Shown piece by piece: positions 37,592 to 48,335 of a stretch of DNA of 64,000 nucleotides. Made by a program: the position numbers and the translations under genes. The stretch spans positions 2,914,001-2,978,000 of the forward strand of contig OX337237.1 of the NCBI GenBank assembly GCA_946965045.2, read 5' to 3'. Under the pieces are notes generated by a model. That model ran no database searches. It had not been told where the DNA came from and was given only the letters and a program-made list of their open reading frames with translations. Numbering within the stretch: position 1 is the stretch's first letter; every line of letters begins with the position of its first letter. The stretch comes from Epithemia pelagica (taxonomy: Eukaryota; Bacillariophyta; Bacillariophyceae; Surirellales; Surirellaceae).

Positions 37592-38410
37592 TTTTCTATT
37601 GGGGTAGGGGCGGTCTCTTCGTTGCTCGTCGTTCGCATGCAATACATAAAAATGTAATAGCACAGGGGATGTAACAGGGGTTGCCACCAAGGTGTAATTT
37701 GGCCCACTTTTCGATATCGGTCGTTCTTCGTTACTTTCGCTGATTCCCCCCCCCATATTTCCTGACATCACGACTTTACCGCGCGTTCGTGGATTCCCCT
37801 TCTAACAAACAACTATTGTACGAGATTCAACGTCATCAAAAAGCCGTCAAAAATCCGGCTTTTCGACTGAGTTCAGTATGAACGATGTCGGGTAGATCGT
37901 TTAGATGGTGTCTGGGGTGGAAATTTAAACAATGACTGCAAAACAGACATAGTCATCTGACCATCGATCAGGAAGTACAATGAGAAATTTGGACAGGGAT
38001 TTGAGCGTTAACTATGATAGAAATAAGATATCAGAATATACAGAGTTGTACATTTTATGATGTGTTCGGGTCATTTTGTTGACTGTAAACCGCGCAGGGT
38101 CATAAGTCGATTAACTGTACAATTCATAAATATATCTATTGTAATAGACAAATATCGTGATTTTCCCAACCAATAACAAATGACTTTTACAAGCAGTGGA
38201 GTGATGGGGTACGAAGAAAAGAGGACGTCAGTAATCAGTAATCAGTAATCAGTAATCATGAATGGCATTGCGTTTTGAGGTGTTGCGTTTGCGTTATCAT
38301 TGATCATATTAGCCATTCCCCTTGCAACTTGGAGTCCTAGAGGGGGCTGGGACTACCTACGCTAGGTTGCTTCGTGTCGCATGCGCTGATGCTGCTCACC
38401 CATGCGAATC
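37592..38410. other. Intergenic upstream of CRN1, AT-rich, no gene seen
   Basis: Contains the distal CRN1 promoter and an AT-rich stretch (about 37900-38200). A short tandem repeat lies at 38229-38256. Confidence 0.4.
38229..38256. repeat. 7-bp tandem repeat, CAGTAAT x4
   Basis: Four perfect consecutive CAGTAAT units in an AT-rich region about 150 bp left of the hAT-like element. Confidence 0.8.
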
Positions 38411-39255
38411 CAGGGTGAGGGTTGGTCTTAACAAGCGTGAAATTTCACACATTTCACACTTTCTGCCTACGTGGTCTGACGTTGCTGTGAAATTTGATGA
38501 AATTCACAAATCTGCTCTCCAGGGCTCTTTTCACATCGAACAATATTTCACACAGAGGTCTATGGGTTCTAGGAGAGAGAAAGTTTGGGATTCTCTAGAC
38601 TATGCCGAACACCGACCATTGAAATCCAAAATGCTCGTACGATTCCAAACAACAATCAAACACAATCGTCCACCATGACGGACCCTCCTCCTGCACCTTT
38701 CCAAAATGATGGGCCTCAGAGGACCAAAGGACCAAAGGACCAACAGGGTGAAAAAACAACAAAGAGGAACGAGGGAGAGACACCTTTAGGAATTCCACAC
38801 TTCACCCTTCACCTCCCACAACAACGACCACGACAGTCTTTCCGCCCTCCTATGCACAGGATGGCAACTTCACCCATGCCACAGCAGTTCCCCAGCACTT
38901 GATCTATACTTCAAATCTCTATTGACATACATTAACAATTCTATTGTAGCTTCTTTTGTGCAGAGAAAAATCCCTTGAGTAGTCATACTAGTTCGTCCTT
39001 TCCTAGAAGGAAGAAGGAGATATTAGTCCTACAATGATGGACAAAAAGGTTTCCTTGTCCCTGCATCTTGATTCATGAAAATGGTTTTGCTACGGCAGTG
39101 GCACCGTTGTACTTGTACGGGGAGTGGTGGGAGGGTCGGTGTGAAAACATTTCACATCGTTTAGACCCTAGGATTTCACGTCTAAAAACTGTGACAAACC
39201 GAAGGTGTTTTAGTGTGAAACATGTGAAATTTCACGCTCGTTAAGACCAGCCCTG
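38411..39255. mobile_element. Non-autonomous DNA transposon (hAT-like MITE)
   Basis: Terminal inverted repeats: the left arm at 38411-38460 begins CAGGG and contains GGTCTTAACAAGCGTGAAAT; the right arm at 39212-39255 is its inverted counterpart with few mismatches and a 6-bp indel. CAGGG termini are common in hAT elements. The hexamer TTTCAC or its complement occurs about 12 times, clustered in the outer 150 bp of both ends, like hAT subterminal transposase-binding repeats. The interior has a 75-codon frame from the ATG at 38675 (Pro/Gln-rich, no known domain) and no transposase. No clean 8-bp target-site duplication is visible, so the insertion is old or the ends are slightly misplaced. Confidence 0.6.
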
Positions 39256-39258
39256 AGC

Positions 39259-39272
39259 GATCAGCGCTGATC
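39259..39272. repeat. 14-bp perfect palindrome
   Basis: GATCAGCGCTGATC immediately right of the hAT-like element, possibly related to the element end or to its insertion site. Confidence 0.5.
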
Positions 39273-39617
39273 AGACTCGCGTGGTCACGGCGGGTCAGAG
39301 CTATATCACACTCCCATAGGAATACTGAATACTGAACTCAGCCGTCCTTCGCCTTAAGCGATTCAATTCCCTAATTTTTAAGAATCCAGGGAATTACGGG
39401 CGAAATCTAACTGAATTGGAAGGTTTCGGACGACGTAAAAACGAGAGAAAGAACGCGTAGATACGTGCGACTAAAAGGATACCGAGAGACCCAGAATGAG
39501 AAGGCAGGAAGAATGACCAGCATCTTCTAGTGGCTTTTCGGCTCGAGATCCTGAAGCTCCAGCCCGGCGGTCGCGTTTGACGCTGAGGCTGGATCATATC
39601 CTATCAGTGTTTGATTC

Positions 39618-39634
39618 TAGAGTGGACGCTGACA
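39618..39634. repeat. Target-site duplication, left copy (17 bp)
   Basis: TAGAGTGGACGCTGACA, identical to 42992-43008, directly flanks the non-LTR element. Confidence 0.85.
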
Positions 39635-42600
39635 TACTCCTTCCCTCTGGACCATTATTAGTTGTGCCATTATGGATACTCTGGAATTACATGGGACCAA
39701 TGTGTCATTTACCGATCCCTTCTTCTTCAAGGAAGTTACTCGTATTATCAACGGCTTTGTTGATGACACCACAATTTGGGCCAACCAATTTGCGGACGAA
39801 CTTGCCCCAGCCGGCCACCAGTCAACCTACTCAGCTACCGAGTCGACGCGCAACCTGGAGACTCTAGTTGCCAATGCACAGTCCCTTGCACAGCAGTGGG
39901 AAAATCTTCTCTGGGCGACGGGTGGCATGCTTGAATTACCCAAATGCCTTTACTACGTCCTACACTGGTATTTCTCTCCCAACGGTCAGCCCTGTCTTGC
40001 ATCCACTGCCCAAATTTCACCACGGATCTCTCTGGTTGAAAGTGCTACGGGTAACACTCCTCCTATTCCGTTCCTCGAGCCCCATACTGCACACAAAACA
40101 TTAGGCGTGATGGTCAGTCCTTCTGGCTCGATGACTGCCCAATTTTCCCGCATTGCCTAGCAGAGCCGTAACCACATCTCCATCCTTCGCAGTCGACCGA
40201 TCCCACCTATGGAAGCGTGGATTTATTACCGCTCTGTGCTCCTGCCATCCATTCACTACTCCTTGCCAGCGACATCATTCAGCATTCGAGATGCCGCCAA
40301 ACTTGATGCACTGACCTGTGGACAACTCCTAAATGCTTTCGGTTTTCATCGCAACTTTCCCCGTTGTTTGGTGTACGCGCCAAAGACTCAGGGAGGTTTG
40401 GGTTTCACCGCCACCTGGACCGAACAGGGCCTGCAACACGTCCGCACCCTACTGGAACATGGCCGCAGCCCTGCTGGGAGTAAACTCCATGACACCCTCC
40501 ATCTTACGATTGCTCTGCCCCCTGACGGACTGCACTACTGCCTTACCTCACTTGCCGCCTGGTTGGGTCGCCACTCTCCGTGATTTTTTAGCTGCGATGA
40601 ATGCCTCGGTTAGTTGGCCCAGTGCCTGTCCCAAAATCGTTCCTCGGCGCGAGCATGACCGCATCCTCATGGACGATGCATGCTCCGGTTCCTGGTCTCC
40701 TTCCGACATCTGCCGGATCAATGCCTGCCGGCTGTTTCTGCGTGTGGAGTGTTTGTCGGACATCTGCTCTATTGCTGGCAAACATTTGCTTCCTATGGGA
40801 CCAGACTGGTGGATTAGTCCCAACACGTTATCCCAGCCCCGTGACTCTTGGCCCAAACAAGGCCTTCCTGATCAAGCTACCTGGCACCTTTTCCGTCGTT
40901 TTCTTCGTACCACCTACTGTTTTCACTCGAGGTCTTCGACATTGCGCCTTCCACTGGGCCAATGGTATGACACCCATCACTACCGGGTGTGGCCTTCTTA
41001 CTTTGATCACGATCTTCAGGGGATTGTGGTCCACACCAGTGACCACCGCTGGACTACACCATACCTCGTCCACCCTCACCAGAATCCAGACATGTGCGTG
41101 GTCTGCCCGACTCCATTTTGTGAAACCACTTCTGAGGAACTCCCTCCCGGTATGACACCTTGTGATCTTCCCTCCCAATGGTCCGTCCCCTTTCCCCGTC
41201 CACTCCCAGCTCTCCCGTCTCCGTCCACAGTTCTGTCGGATTCCGCCATGTCTTTACCTACCCTCAGTGAGTTTTCGACCTTCTCCCAGTATCTCGAGTG
41301 TCTGCCAGGCATTGTCCGTCAAGTTCTTGGTTCGGTTCAGTTCCTTCCTACCTTGATTCGCCAACCCACCATCTCCGACCTCCTTCCTCAGTGTCACCCT
41401 TCTCTCCTTGTTTGTGCTGATGGCGCCTCTGACACCCGTCACGGCGCCTATACATGGCTAGTTGCTACCCAGTCCGGTCGCCCTTTAGTAATTGGTTCCG
41501 CTCCTCTTCCATGCGGGCATCACGACATCTTTCGGGCCGAGAGTCTTGGCCTGTTGGCCGCGGTTTGGTTTCTCCATCATTACTGCCGATTTCACGTTCT
41601 CCACTTTGGTCATACTATTTCTGTGCTCAGCGATTCTGCTTACGTTCTTCGACGTGTCCGGTCCCTGCTTCCTCATCCGTCTGACACCTGGTATCCCCTC
41701 ACTTACTCTGCAGCTCATGCCGACGTGGTGACTGGCATCGTTTTGGCCGTCCAACGGGTGCCTGAACCGGGAGGCTTCAAGTTTCATCACCTCACCAAAC
41801 TTTCTGGCCAGCACGCTGCTCTTCTCCACCGTCGCTGCCACTTGGGTGCAACACGAATCCTCTCCGATGTCCGCTTTGGTGTTCTGAAGCCTCCCCCGTT
41901 CCCCCGTTCCTCCCTTTACCACATTGTCCACTTTATGTGCGCCATCACAATCAACCACTCTGCAGTCGTGAGGGCGTTACTCTCCGAATTGATCTGGCCA
42001 CTCAGTCCACTCGGCAATATTTCTGTGACAGGTTTCAATGGTCCCTTTGCGATTACCATGACGTTGACTGGCCTGCCTTTGGCAAGGCCCGCCAGCTGTG
42101 TTCTTCTATCCATCCTTTCACTACTAAGTTGGTCTCCGGTTGGCTTCCGGTCAATGCCAAACAATCCCGTGAGGAGCCCGGCGTTTCTCCCCTATGCTCT
42201 CTGTGCCACCGCCACGTTGAAATCATCGACCACATGCTGCTTTGCCCCGCCCGTGTGGAATGGCGGGTCCAGTTTCTCGACCGCCTAGCGACTTTCCTCC
42301 GCCAGCAAGGCACTTCTATTCCAGTCCGTCATCTTTTACTTTGGGGCATCACTGACTACTTTCAAATGTCTTCCGCTGGATCTGCGCCGTCCCCGACTGC
42401 TCCTCCCTTTCTGGCTTAATCTCGAATCGGGTGGTCCCTGTTCATTCGTGGTTTGATCTCCCGACAATGGATGCTCTTGCAACACTCCGGCTGCTCCTCC
42501 AGCCCTACCGCCAATCTCCTGGCCGGGCGCCTTATCCAGTTTGTGTGGACCTCCGTACATCATCTTTGGTTGCTCCGTAATGAACACGTTCACCGTCTTG

Positions 42601-42991
42601 TCCCCAATGTCGGGTCTGCTCGTGAGAGGGACAAGTTACATCAGTCTATTCGCGAACTCTACCAACTGGCTGAACAGTGCGACGCTGCCGATCGGGATTT
42701 GTTTTCTGTTTCTTTGGAAGAGCAGCTCCAACGTCCAAATTCATCCCATCGCTACTGGCTACGGACATTCTCTCAACCTATTCGAACGGCTGTCCGCGAT
42801 GCGTCGTTCCGCCTGCGCCACCAATGTCAGGACATCCGTCCATCCTTCCTAACCTCGGTGCTCTTCTCTGTCTCTCTTGATCTGTCTCATCGCTCTTGGT
42901 CTCCAAGCGCCGTGATGTCGGGCGCTCTTCTCCTGGTCACCCTGGAACTAGCTAGCTTGACATTAATAGGATTTCACATTATTATTATTAT
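39635..42991 (+). mobile_element. 5'-truncated non-LTR retrotransposon with (ATT)n tail
   Basis: About 3.36 kb between perfect 17-bp target-site duplications. It starts abruptly inside the reverse-transcriptase domain, just before the catalytic GFVDDTTIWANQF segment (39672 frame), and ends in an ATT x5 tail (about 42977-42991) instead of poly(A). This is the footprint of target-primed reverse transcription with 5' truncation. Encoded blocks in order: RT palm and thumb, RNase H, zinc-knuckle C-terminus. Several stops and frameshifts make it inactive. Confidence 0.85.
39672..42853 (+). pseudogene. LINE ORF2 remnant: RT end, RNase H, zinc knuckle
   Basis: Frame 1 (39672-40583, one TAG at 40158) holds GFVDDTTIWAN (the FVDD form of the RT YxDD box), ATGGMLELPKC and HKTLGVMVSPSG. 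After a shift near 40560, the next frame carries an RNase H domain: LLVCADGASDTRHGAY (first Asp), IFRAESLGLLAAV (Glu) and ISVLSDSAYVL (Asp). After another shift near 41960 come LVSGWLPVNAK and CSLCHRHVEIIDHMLLC, the C-x2-C-x7-H-x4-C knuckle typical of LINE ORF2 ends, then a TAA at 42417 and a helical tail to about 42850. These pieces fit a LINE with RNase H. At least two frameshifts and two nonsense codons are present. Confidence 0.8.
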
Positions 42992-43008
42992 TAGAGTGGA
43001 CGCTGACA
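42992..43008. repeat. Target-site duplication, right copy (17 bp)
   Basis: Same 17 bases as 39618-39634, directly following the ATT tail. Confidence 0.85.
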
Positions 43009-43371
43009 CCCAGCCGGGTGCACAAGCCGATGCAGAGTTGGTCGTAGGCTTGGAAGAGGAGGAACACGGAATGGCAGTGGACAGCCTTCTAGCTAGCCAT
43101 GAAGACACCGACCAGCGGGCTATACCCCCCAGGTGGAGACTGTACCGGAGGGAAACGAAGACTCGGAGGTCGGGGTCTCAGACCACAGTGAAGCCACAGC
43201 GGCAAATGGGCAAGTCCTGGATGAAAGTGATGGAGGCACCACCGTCAACATGACCACGTTCGTGGATCTCTGTTCGGACGACCTATGCCGCGTCCTGTTC
43301 ATTCGAACGTACAGCAGGGGCACTCGGTAGAAGGCAGTATGTGGTGACTTCATACGAAAAGAGGACACAAA

Positions 43372-43596
43372 GCCAAACGCTTAATCGGTGCTAACAAACA
43401 CCGGGTGGTGCCGTGTGCCAAACGCTTAATCGGTGCTAACAAACACCGGGTGGCGCCGTGTGCCAAACGCTTAATCGGTGCTAACAAACACCGGGTGGTG
43501 CCGTGTGCCAAACGCTTAATCGGTGCTAACAAACACCGGGTGGCGCCGTGTGCCAAACGCTTAATCGGTGCTAACAAACACCGGGCGGCGCCGTGT
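43372..43596. repeat. 45-bp minisatellite, 5 copies, with 90-bp higher order
   Basis: Five head-to-tail 45-bp units starting GCCAAACGCTTAATCGGTGC. All five are in one open frame on the plus strand (15-residue unit AKRLIGANKHRVVPC) and also open on the minus strand. Units alternate GTGGTG/GTGGCG/GTGGTG/GTGGCG/GCGGCG at one site, so the array grew by 90-bp pairs. There are no unique spacers, so it is not CRISPR. Confidence 0.9.
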
Positions 43597-43610
43597 TTCT
43601 ACAACAACTG

Positions 43611-43635
43611 CCCCCCCCCCCCCCCCCCCCCCCCC
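43611..43635. repeat. C25 homopolymer
   Basis: Twenty-five consecutive C, 14 bp after the minisatellite; an unusually long C tract and a likely polymorphic or assembly-sensitive site. Confidence 0.85.
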
Positions 43636-45046
43636 GAAGAGGGTTTTTGGTGGTTACGGACGGGCAAGTTGAGGGAGTGTTTCTCAGTCCTGCTGTGGGG
43701 CAAGCCCAATTGGAACAGCGAGATGCGTGATTAATGGAACGCCTTGCTGGACTACCAAGACGCTCTCAAGAATTGGAGGAGGAAATGGGCCTCTCTGGCA
43801 CGCCCGTGAACGATACCCTCCCCGACTTGGAAGTGGCCCCCGTGGAGGAGGAACCTCCTCAGGGCGTAGGAAGGAAGTGATCTGGGCAAGCAGCACGTGA
43901 ACGGCCGGCCCGAAGTTTGCAAATCAATACGACAGTGGGCCGTGGTACTGCCCAAGAGACGGCCTCCTCCATTCCAACCGATTATTGGGCATATGGGCTG
44001 GTCCACACCAGTGGAGTCCATCTGGCTGTGGCTGGACCATGAAGCGCAGTTGGCAGATTTTCTATGCACGGGGTGGACGATTTGCACCATGTTCACTACC
44101 CCACAACCCCACAAGACTCGGCAGGCCGGACAGCAAGGATGTTCTCCAGAATTACCCTAGGACTGGACGTCGGCAAGAGCAGATTGATATCATCTCCCTT
44201 GATAGCAAGGATGACGCTAGGATGGGCACAAGAGGTGACGGGGCTCCGAACCGTCGAAGATTGATAGCGGCGCGACAGTCTCCCTCATCACGTTGCCCGA
44301 GTGGTTGCATCAAATATGACAATGACGACGGGGAGTCTGAAGATGACAAAGTTTGGAGGGATGGGAGCAGTCTGGTTGTGTCCCGGACCCGGAGGACCCG
44401 TCTACAGGTACAGCCAAACAACTGTTCGGAGTGAACATCAATGATATGGCAGGGATTGACAAACTACTGCTCCCACTGGATGTGGTCGATCGACAGGAAC
44501 AAGAACCAAGATAGTTGCATTTTCATCATGGTAGCACAGGTAGTCGTATCTCCAGCGGATGCGCATACCTGGCTCCAGCAGAGACCTCTATCTCCAGCCG
44601 TACCTTGCTCAAGCAGAGATGAGCTGTTGCGGGACCGGCCTCTAAAAAGTACTGGTAGATAAGGGACTCCTGACACGAACTCAAATTCTTGAAAAAAGGA
44701 ACAATTCCACTGCCACAAAAGTTCCGCAACTTGACTTTTTCAGAAGAAAACGATGACTTAAGGTCAGAAACTAAGTTCTTGACTTCCACAATAATGCTAG
44801 AAGCCACAGAACACGGTGGAAGGTCCGAGTTCAGAACTTGACTTCGTGAAAAACAGTAAGTCAAAGTTGAAAATGAAAGTTTTCAATTGAACTTGAATGT
44901 GATGAAGTTACTCATGGTGCTCTCTAACTTGATTTCACTGAGAAAAGTCATTGGATCTCGGCTTGAAATGTAAAACAGTCAAGTCGAACTTCAACACCCT
45001 GGTTGCGTTGTATCACTGAACTCAGCCGTTCCATCCCAAAGGGTAC
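43636..45046. other. Degenerate, transposon-derived intergenic region
   Basis: Short coding-looking pieces occur, for example from an ATG at 43736 (MERLAGLPRRSQELEEEMGL ... stop at 43878), but none has a recognised domain. From about 44676 to 45000 the motif AACTTGA or its complement recurs about eight times, ending in CAACACCCTG. This is a pattern like the subterminal repeats of a second DNA transposon. Confidence 0.3.
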
Positions 45047-45378
45047 TGCTTGCGTCAAGTGACATCCCCACAATCGAGTCTTTGTAGTCGTATTGACATG
45101 ATCGCTGAGATGGTTATTGTTGGGAGTGTGGTTCGGTCGTGGTGGTGTTGAAAGACAGGTAACACACAATGGCAAGGACCATTTCAATGACGAGTGGTTC
45201 GTCTTGGAATGCGTCTACGGATGGTTCGTGTTGTTCTTGTTGTTCCGGAGCGTTCGATTGGTTCCAACCAGTGTCAATGACACCCACACCACACAACTGG
45301 CAAATAGTGTACTACTACAAGTACTACCACCATGTTGGTTCTGCCATTTCTGGCACTTTTTCTTGTTCTTGTCCTCAT
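45047..45378 (-). pseudogene. 5' fragment of ST3 (duplicated, truncated)
   Basis: Matches the start of ST3: initiator region MRTRTRKSARNGRTNMVVVL, then TTKTRLWGCHLTQ, where homology stops at about 45047. The corresponding ST3 point is about 34283, before the PAPS loop, so no catalytic motif is present. It is also frameshifted inside. The promoter with a diverged 23-bp motif (about 45487-45509) and the neighbouring CRN gene were copied with it. Confidence 0.75.
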
Positions 45379-45759
45379 GCTGTCGAGAATTTGAAAAACA
45401 GGAATGTGCATTCTCCGATTAACAGACTCTCTTTCTCTCTCTATGATTTGGATGGGATGGATGGAGACCTCTACCCTCAACGTTGAGAGACGTTGGAACG
45501 AATTTTTTTGGGGTGCGGCGCAGCATCTCGTTTTGTGCTAGGGAAACAGTCACCCCGCGCGGAAAAGCCGCAAGTTCGCGCGCCGGCTCATGCGTTCCGC
45601 TTCTCACAAAAATCTCAAAGGAACACACCACAAAACAAAGACAAAGGATATGTCCATACAACAAGTCGAAGGATTGATGGCGATCGATTCACGAAGGCTT
45701 CTCGGTTGTCGCAACTACCTTTTTTCCAACTCTTCACCTTGTTCCGATGCGAGTTCGTA

Positions 45760-48246
45760 TTAGCTCCCATATGTCATCGGTATGTCCGCTTGTTTTTGCC
45801 CAGTTGGCACATCTTCCAAGGCCCTCATGCGTTTCAAGCTCGCATCCGCATCCTCGTTCATTAAGTTTAGATAGTTCAACCCAGTTAAGACAATGCAGGG
45901 AAAGTCAAACCGTTCCGTCTCACTCCAATAATTGTGCCGGAAGCGTTTCTGCTCAAATTGCGTCGCTACGCCTGCGCCGACTTCATCCACTCCTATAGCA
46001 AATAGTATCGCTGGCCAATGCTTTGCTAGGTCCACCCCAGCAGCCTCGAAGGTTTCTTTTTCCTCATTCGTCAAAAAATATTCCACGTTCACCTTGTGAT
46101 GTGTCGTAGCGTTCTCAGCCCCTGTAAGACTTTGAAGCGTGTCCGAAACTCTGTTTTTGTCCTGAACGACAACGCCAACGAATGTGTCTTTTTTTACCCT
46201 TAGCGGGATGACTTTGTCAATGCCTCTGCGACCCTCTTCCACAACAATTGCTGCAGTTCGTCGATAAGCATACCGCAGTAAATCATGAGTGATTAGTGGT
46301 CCCTTGATTGATTTGGAAAGATACACAAAATGAGTAAAGCAGACCTGACCGTCAAGGTACGTCAAATGTCGAGAAGCTTCACTCGATTGATTCTGTTTCT
46401 TTGCTTCGAGAAGGGCCTGCGAATCCGACCAATCAAGCCCTAGACGCTTCAAGATTGCGAGTTCGTTTTCTACATTAATTTCTTGAAGACCACTCGTCTC
46501 GAGCTTGTCAATCACTGTACCAAGATTGGCATCCTTTCTGTTGAACTGCTTCAAGTAGTCCTTGAGCTGTACCCCTTTGGCTGTTCCATCGTCCATTGCT
46601 TTGTCCATTGCAAGCGTCATCAACAGCCGGACGATGAGTTCTCCTTTGTATCCTTTATCGACAACTCCGAATGCAAGAAACTCGTTCAACGTAGACATCA
46701 TCCGCTGTATATTTTCGGCGTTGTTCATTAATTTTCTGGCAGCCACGGCCAAAACTGGCTCTGAAGGATATGCCACTGTCATGCTCATTCTATCCTCTGA
46801 AACGCTTAGCGCTGTACCCATGTGACATGCAACAAGGGATGGTGCGTACAAACTTGTCGGTGAGATGGACAGGCACAATCGAACCGACAAAGCAGCCAAC
46901 AGTTCTTCCTTCTTTGCGAGCTTGAAATCGCTCTCCATCGAATTGCGTAGTTTCATTATTGCATAATCAAGCAGAGAACTTGGAGCCAGTGACATTTTGC
47001 ATGTAAGGAGAGCCTTCCATAGTGGACGACCCATTGAATACAAGATTAGCGGATCATGGCATGCTTCAACGTTCTTGGCAAGTAGTGTGTCGCGATCATT
47101 GTTCACCCGAAAGCTAGATCCAAGGATAAAGGGCTTCAATGGCTTTTGATTATTGTCATCATATCCAGCATAAGGCTTGAATGACGAATCTTGATTCTCG
47201 TCATCGTACCTCGAACAGGGCTTCCATGACGGATCTTCGGGAGACAAATACGTTATGGAGGAAAATGTGGACATGACGACAAAAAATAGCCATTCCGACT
47301 CATCTGTAAACGTCTTGAACACGGCACGCAGGGCGCGGTAGAACGACACCCCGTCCGATGTGAATTTGTCCAAGAGCCATGATGCTTCATCAACAACAAA
47401 GATAATCTTCTTTTGACCAGGTACTAGCTTGTGTATCTCCGGTGGCTTGGTGTAGGTTGACAGAGGAGAAATTGTTGTGGAACCGGAACCCGGGTTTTCC
47501 CCTGCAATCGCTTGGTTCAAAGCCACGCATATCTCCTTGTAGAGCGCTTGTTCCAGCACTTTCCTTGGGTACTCTGAGAAATCTGAGTCGTCAATCGTTA
47601 CGTTCTTTGATGGGTAGGCTTTCTTGGAAGCAAAGGTCCAGTAAACGACCTGATAGTCCTTGAGGGGATAGGCTTTCAAATGAGTAACGAGACGTGATTT
47701 CCCGTAGCCAGAGCTCTGAATGACCGCAAAAAACGGAGCGTTTTTCACGATAGACTCTCCCTTCCGTTGCAGGAAAATCTTCCGTTGCTCCTCAAGATGT
47801 CGTATGAATTCGAGATCATCATCATGTCTTTCATAGTCCTGTCTAAATGCACTTTCAGCAGGGTCTTGGGCCAAATCCTTTTTTTCTCTTATCTCAAGAA
47901 ACCTGTCAATTCTAGAGCATACCCAATTTTCATTCTCGTCGGTGATCGCTGAAGGAAATTTCCTGGCAATCAAAATGATCTTGTGTGACTCCGATGCCTT
48001 GTTCCAGTCCTCCACGGTCGATTTTGCATCATTATATGCTTTTTCCAAAATGCCCACGCACGACCACTGCTGAGACTGATATGCTTCGCCCTTGTCGGTG
48101 TCGATGAGACTACTGTAGTCGTACGGCGGCTGCCCCCGTTTGCTGCTTGTTTCTGTTGTTCCCGATGTAGCATCGACCATATTGACGTCTTCCTCCTCTT
48201 CTTCCATTGCCAATTTCTCGCTTCCCTCGACTGTTCGCTTGGACAT
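45760..48246 (-). CDS. Crinkler-type P-loop NTPase with putative nuclease core, CRN2
   Basis: 828 aa from the ATG at 48246. Same order as CRN1: variant Walker A IQSSGYGKSR, Walker B IIFVVDEASWLL, GRPLWKALL, YKGELIVRLL, GIDKVIP and VVVQDKN. Between the two Walker motifs it has the variant shared with CRN3 (LKAYPLKDYQVVYWTFASKK, TIDDSDFSEYPRKVLEQ, TTISPLSTYTKPPEIHKLVP), distinct from CRN1 and CRN4. The segment before residue 100 (SVEDW-like VEDWNKASESHKIILIARKF) is shared with CRN4. The C-terminal half is nearly identical to all other copies and ends MTYGS. Intact frame; no sign of decay. Confidence 0.65.
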   Translation of the reverse strand: MSKRTVEGSEKLAMEEEEEDVNMVDATSGTTETSSKRGQPPYDYSSLIDTDKGEAYQSQQWSCVGILEKAYNDAKSTVEDWNKASESHKIILIARKFPSAITDENENWVCSRIDRFLEIREKKDLAQDPAESAFRQDYERHDDDLEFIRHLEEQRKIFLQRKGESIVKNAPFFAVIQSSGYGKSRLVTHLKAYPLKDYQVVYWTFASKKAYPSKNVTIDDSDFSEYPRKVLEQALYKEICVALNQAIAGENPGSGSTTISPLSTYTKPPEIHKLVPGQKKIIFVVDEASWLLDKFTSDGVSFYRALRAVFKTFTDESEWLFFVVMSTFSSITYLSPEDPSWKPCSRYDDENQDSSFKPYAGYDDNNQKPLKPFILGSSFRVNNDRDTLLAKNVEACHDPLILYSMGRPLWKALLTCKMSLAPSSLLDYAIMKLRNSMESDFKLAKKEELLAALSVRLCLSISPTSLYAPSLVACHMGTALSVSEDRMSMTVAYPSEPVLAVAARKLMNNAENIQRMMSTLNEFLAFGVVDKGYKGELIVRLLMTLAMDKAMDDGTAKGVQLKDYLKQFNRKDANLGTVIDKLETSGLQEINVENELAILKRLGLDWSDSQALLEAKKQNQSSEASRHLTYLDGQVCFTHFVYLSKSIKGPLITHDLLRYAYRRTAAIVVEEGRRGIDKVIPLRVKKDTFVGVVVQDKNRVSDTLQSLTGAENATTHHKVNVEYFLTNEEKETFEAAGVDLAKHWPAILFAIGVDEVGAGVATQFEQKRFRHNYWSETERFDFPCIVLTGLNYLNLMNEDADASLKRMRALEDVPTGQKQADIPMTYGS

Positions 48247-48325
48247 GATGCTTTTGCACCAAAGATCGAAATTACATGTCGATGAACAAAAAATGAACAC
48301 ATGACGTGAAAAATATGAAAGGGCG

Positions 48326-48335
48326 CCCCCCCCCC
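48326..48335 (-). promoter_or_regulatory. Promoter G-tract of CRN2 (G10)
   Basis: Ten bases next to the GGGCGCC box about 80 bp upstream of the ATG, with the CRE-like TGACGTGA just inside it. The longest of the four CRN tracts. Confidence 0.45.

Larger units (their letters stand above)
39517..43330 (+). pseudogene. Unidentified ORF split by the LINE insertion
   Basis: Left part (39517-39634) reads SSGFSARDPEAPARRS ... DHILSVFDSRVDAD; right part (from 42992) resumes at RVDADTQPGAQADAELVVG and continues to a C6 run at about 43125-43130. A change of frame there leads into QVETVPEGNEDSEVGVSDHS ... TYSRGTR, with a stop at 43328-43330. Removing the retrotransposon and one copy of the target-site duplication joins the two sides in one frame. 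The protein is acidic and unrecognised. It may itself be part of an older repeat. Confidence 0.35.

Noticed and set aside
37516-37707. 64-codon N-terminal extension of CRN1 (hydrophobic, possible signal peptide)
   Set aside because: Not conserved in CRN2-4, where the upstream frame lacks a usable ATG; all four agree on MSKRTVEG.
43372-43596. Regular 45-bp repeats as a CRISPR array
   Set aside because: The units are contiguous without unique spacers, and the window is eukaryotic; it is a minisatellite.
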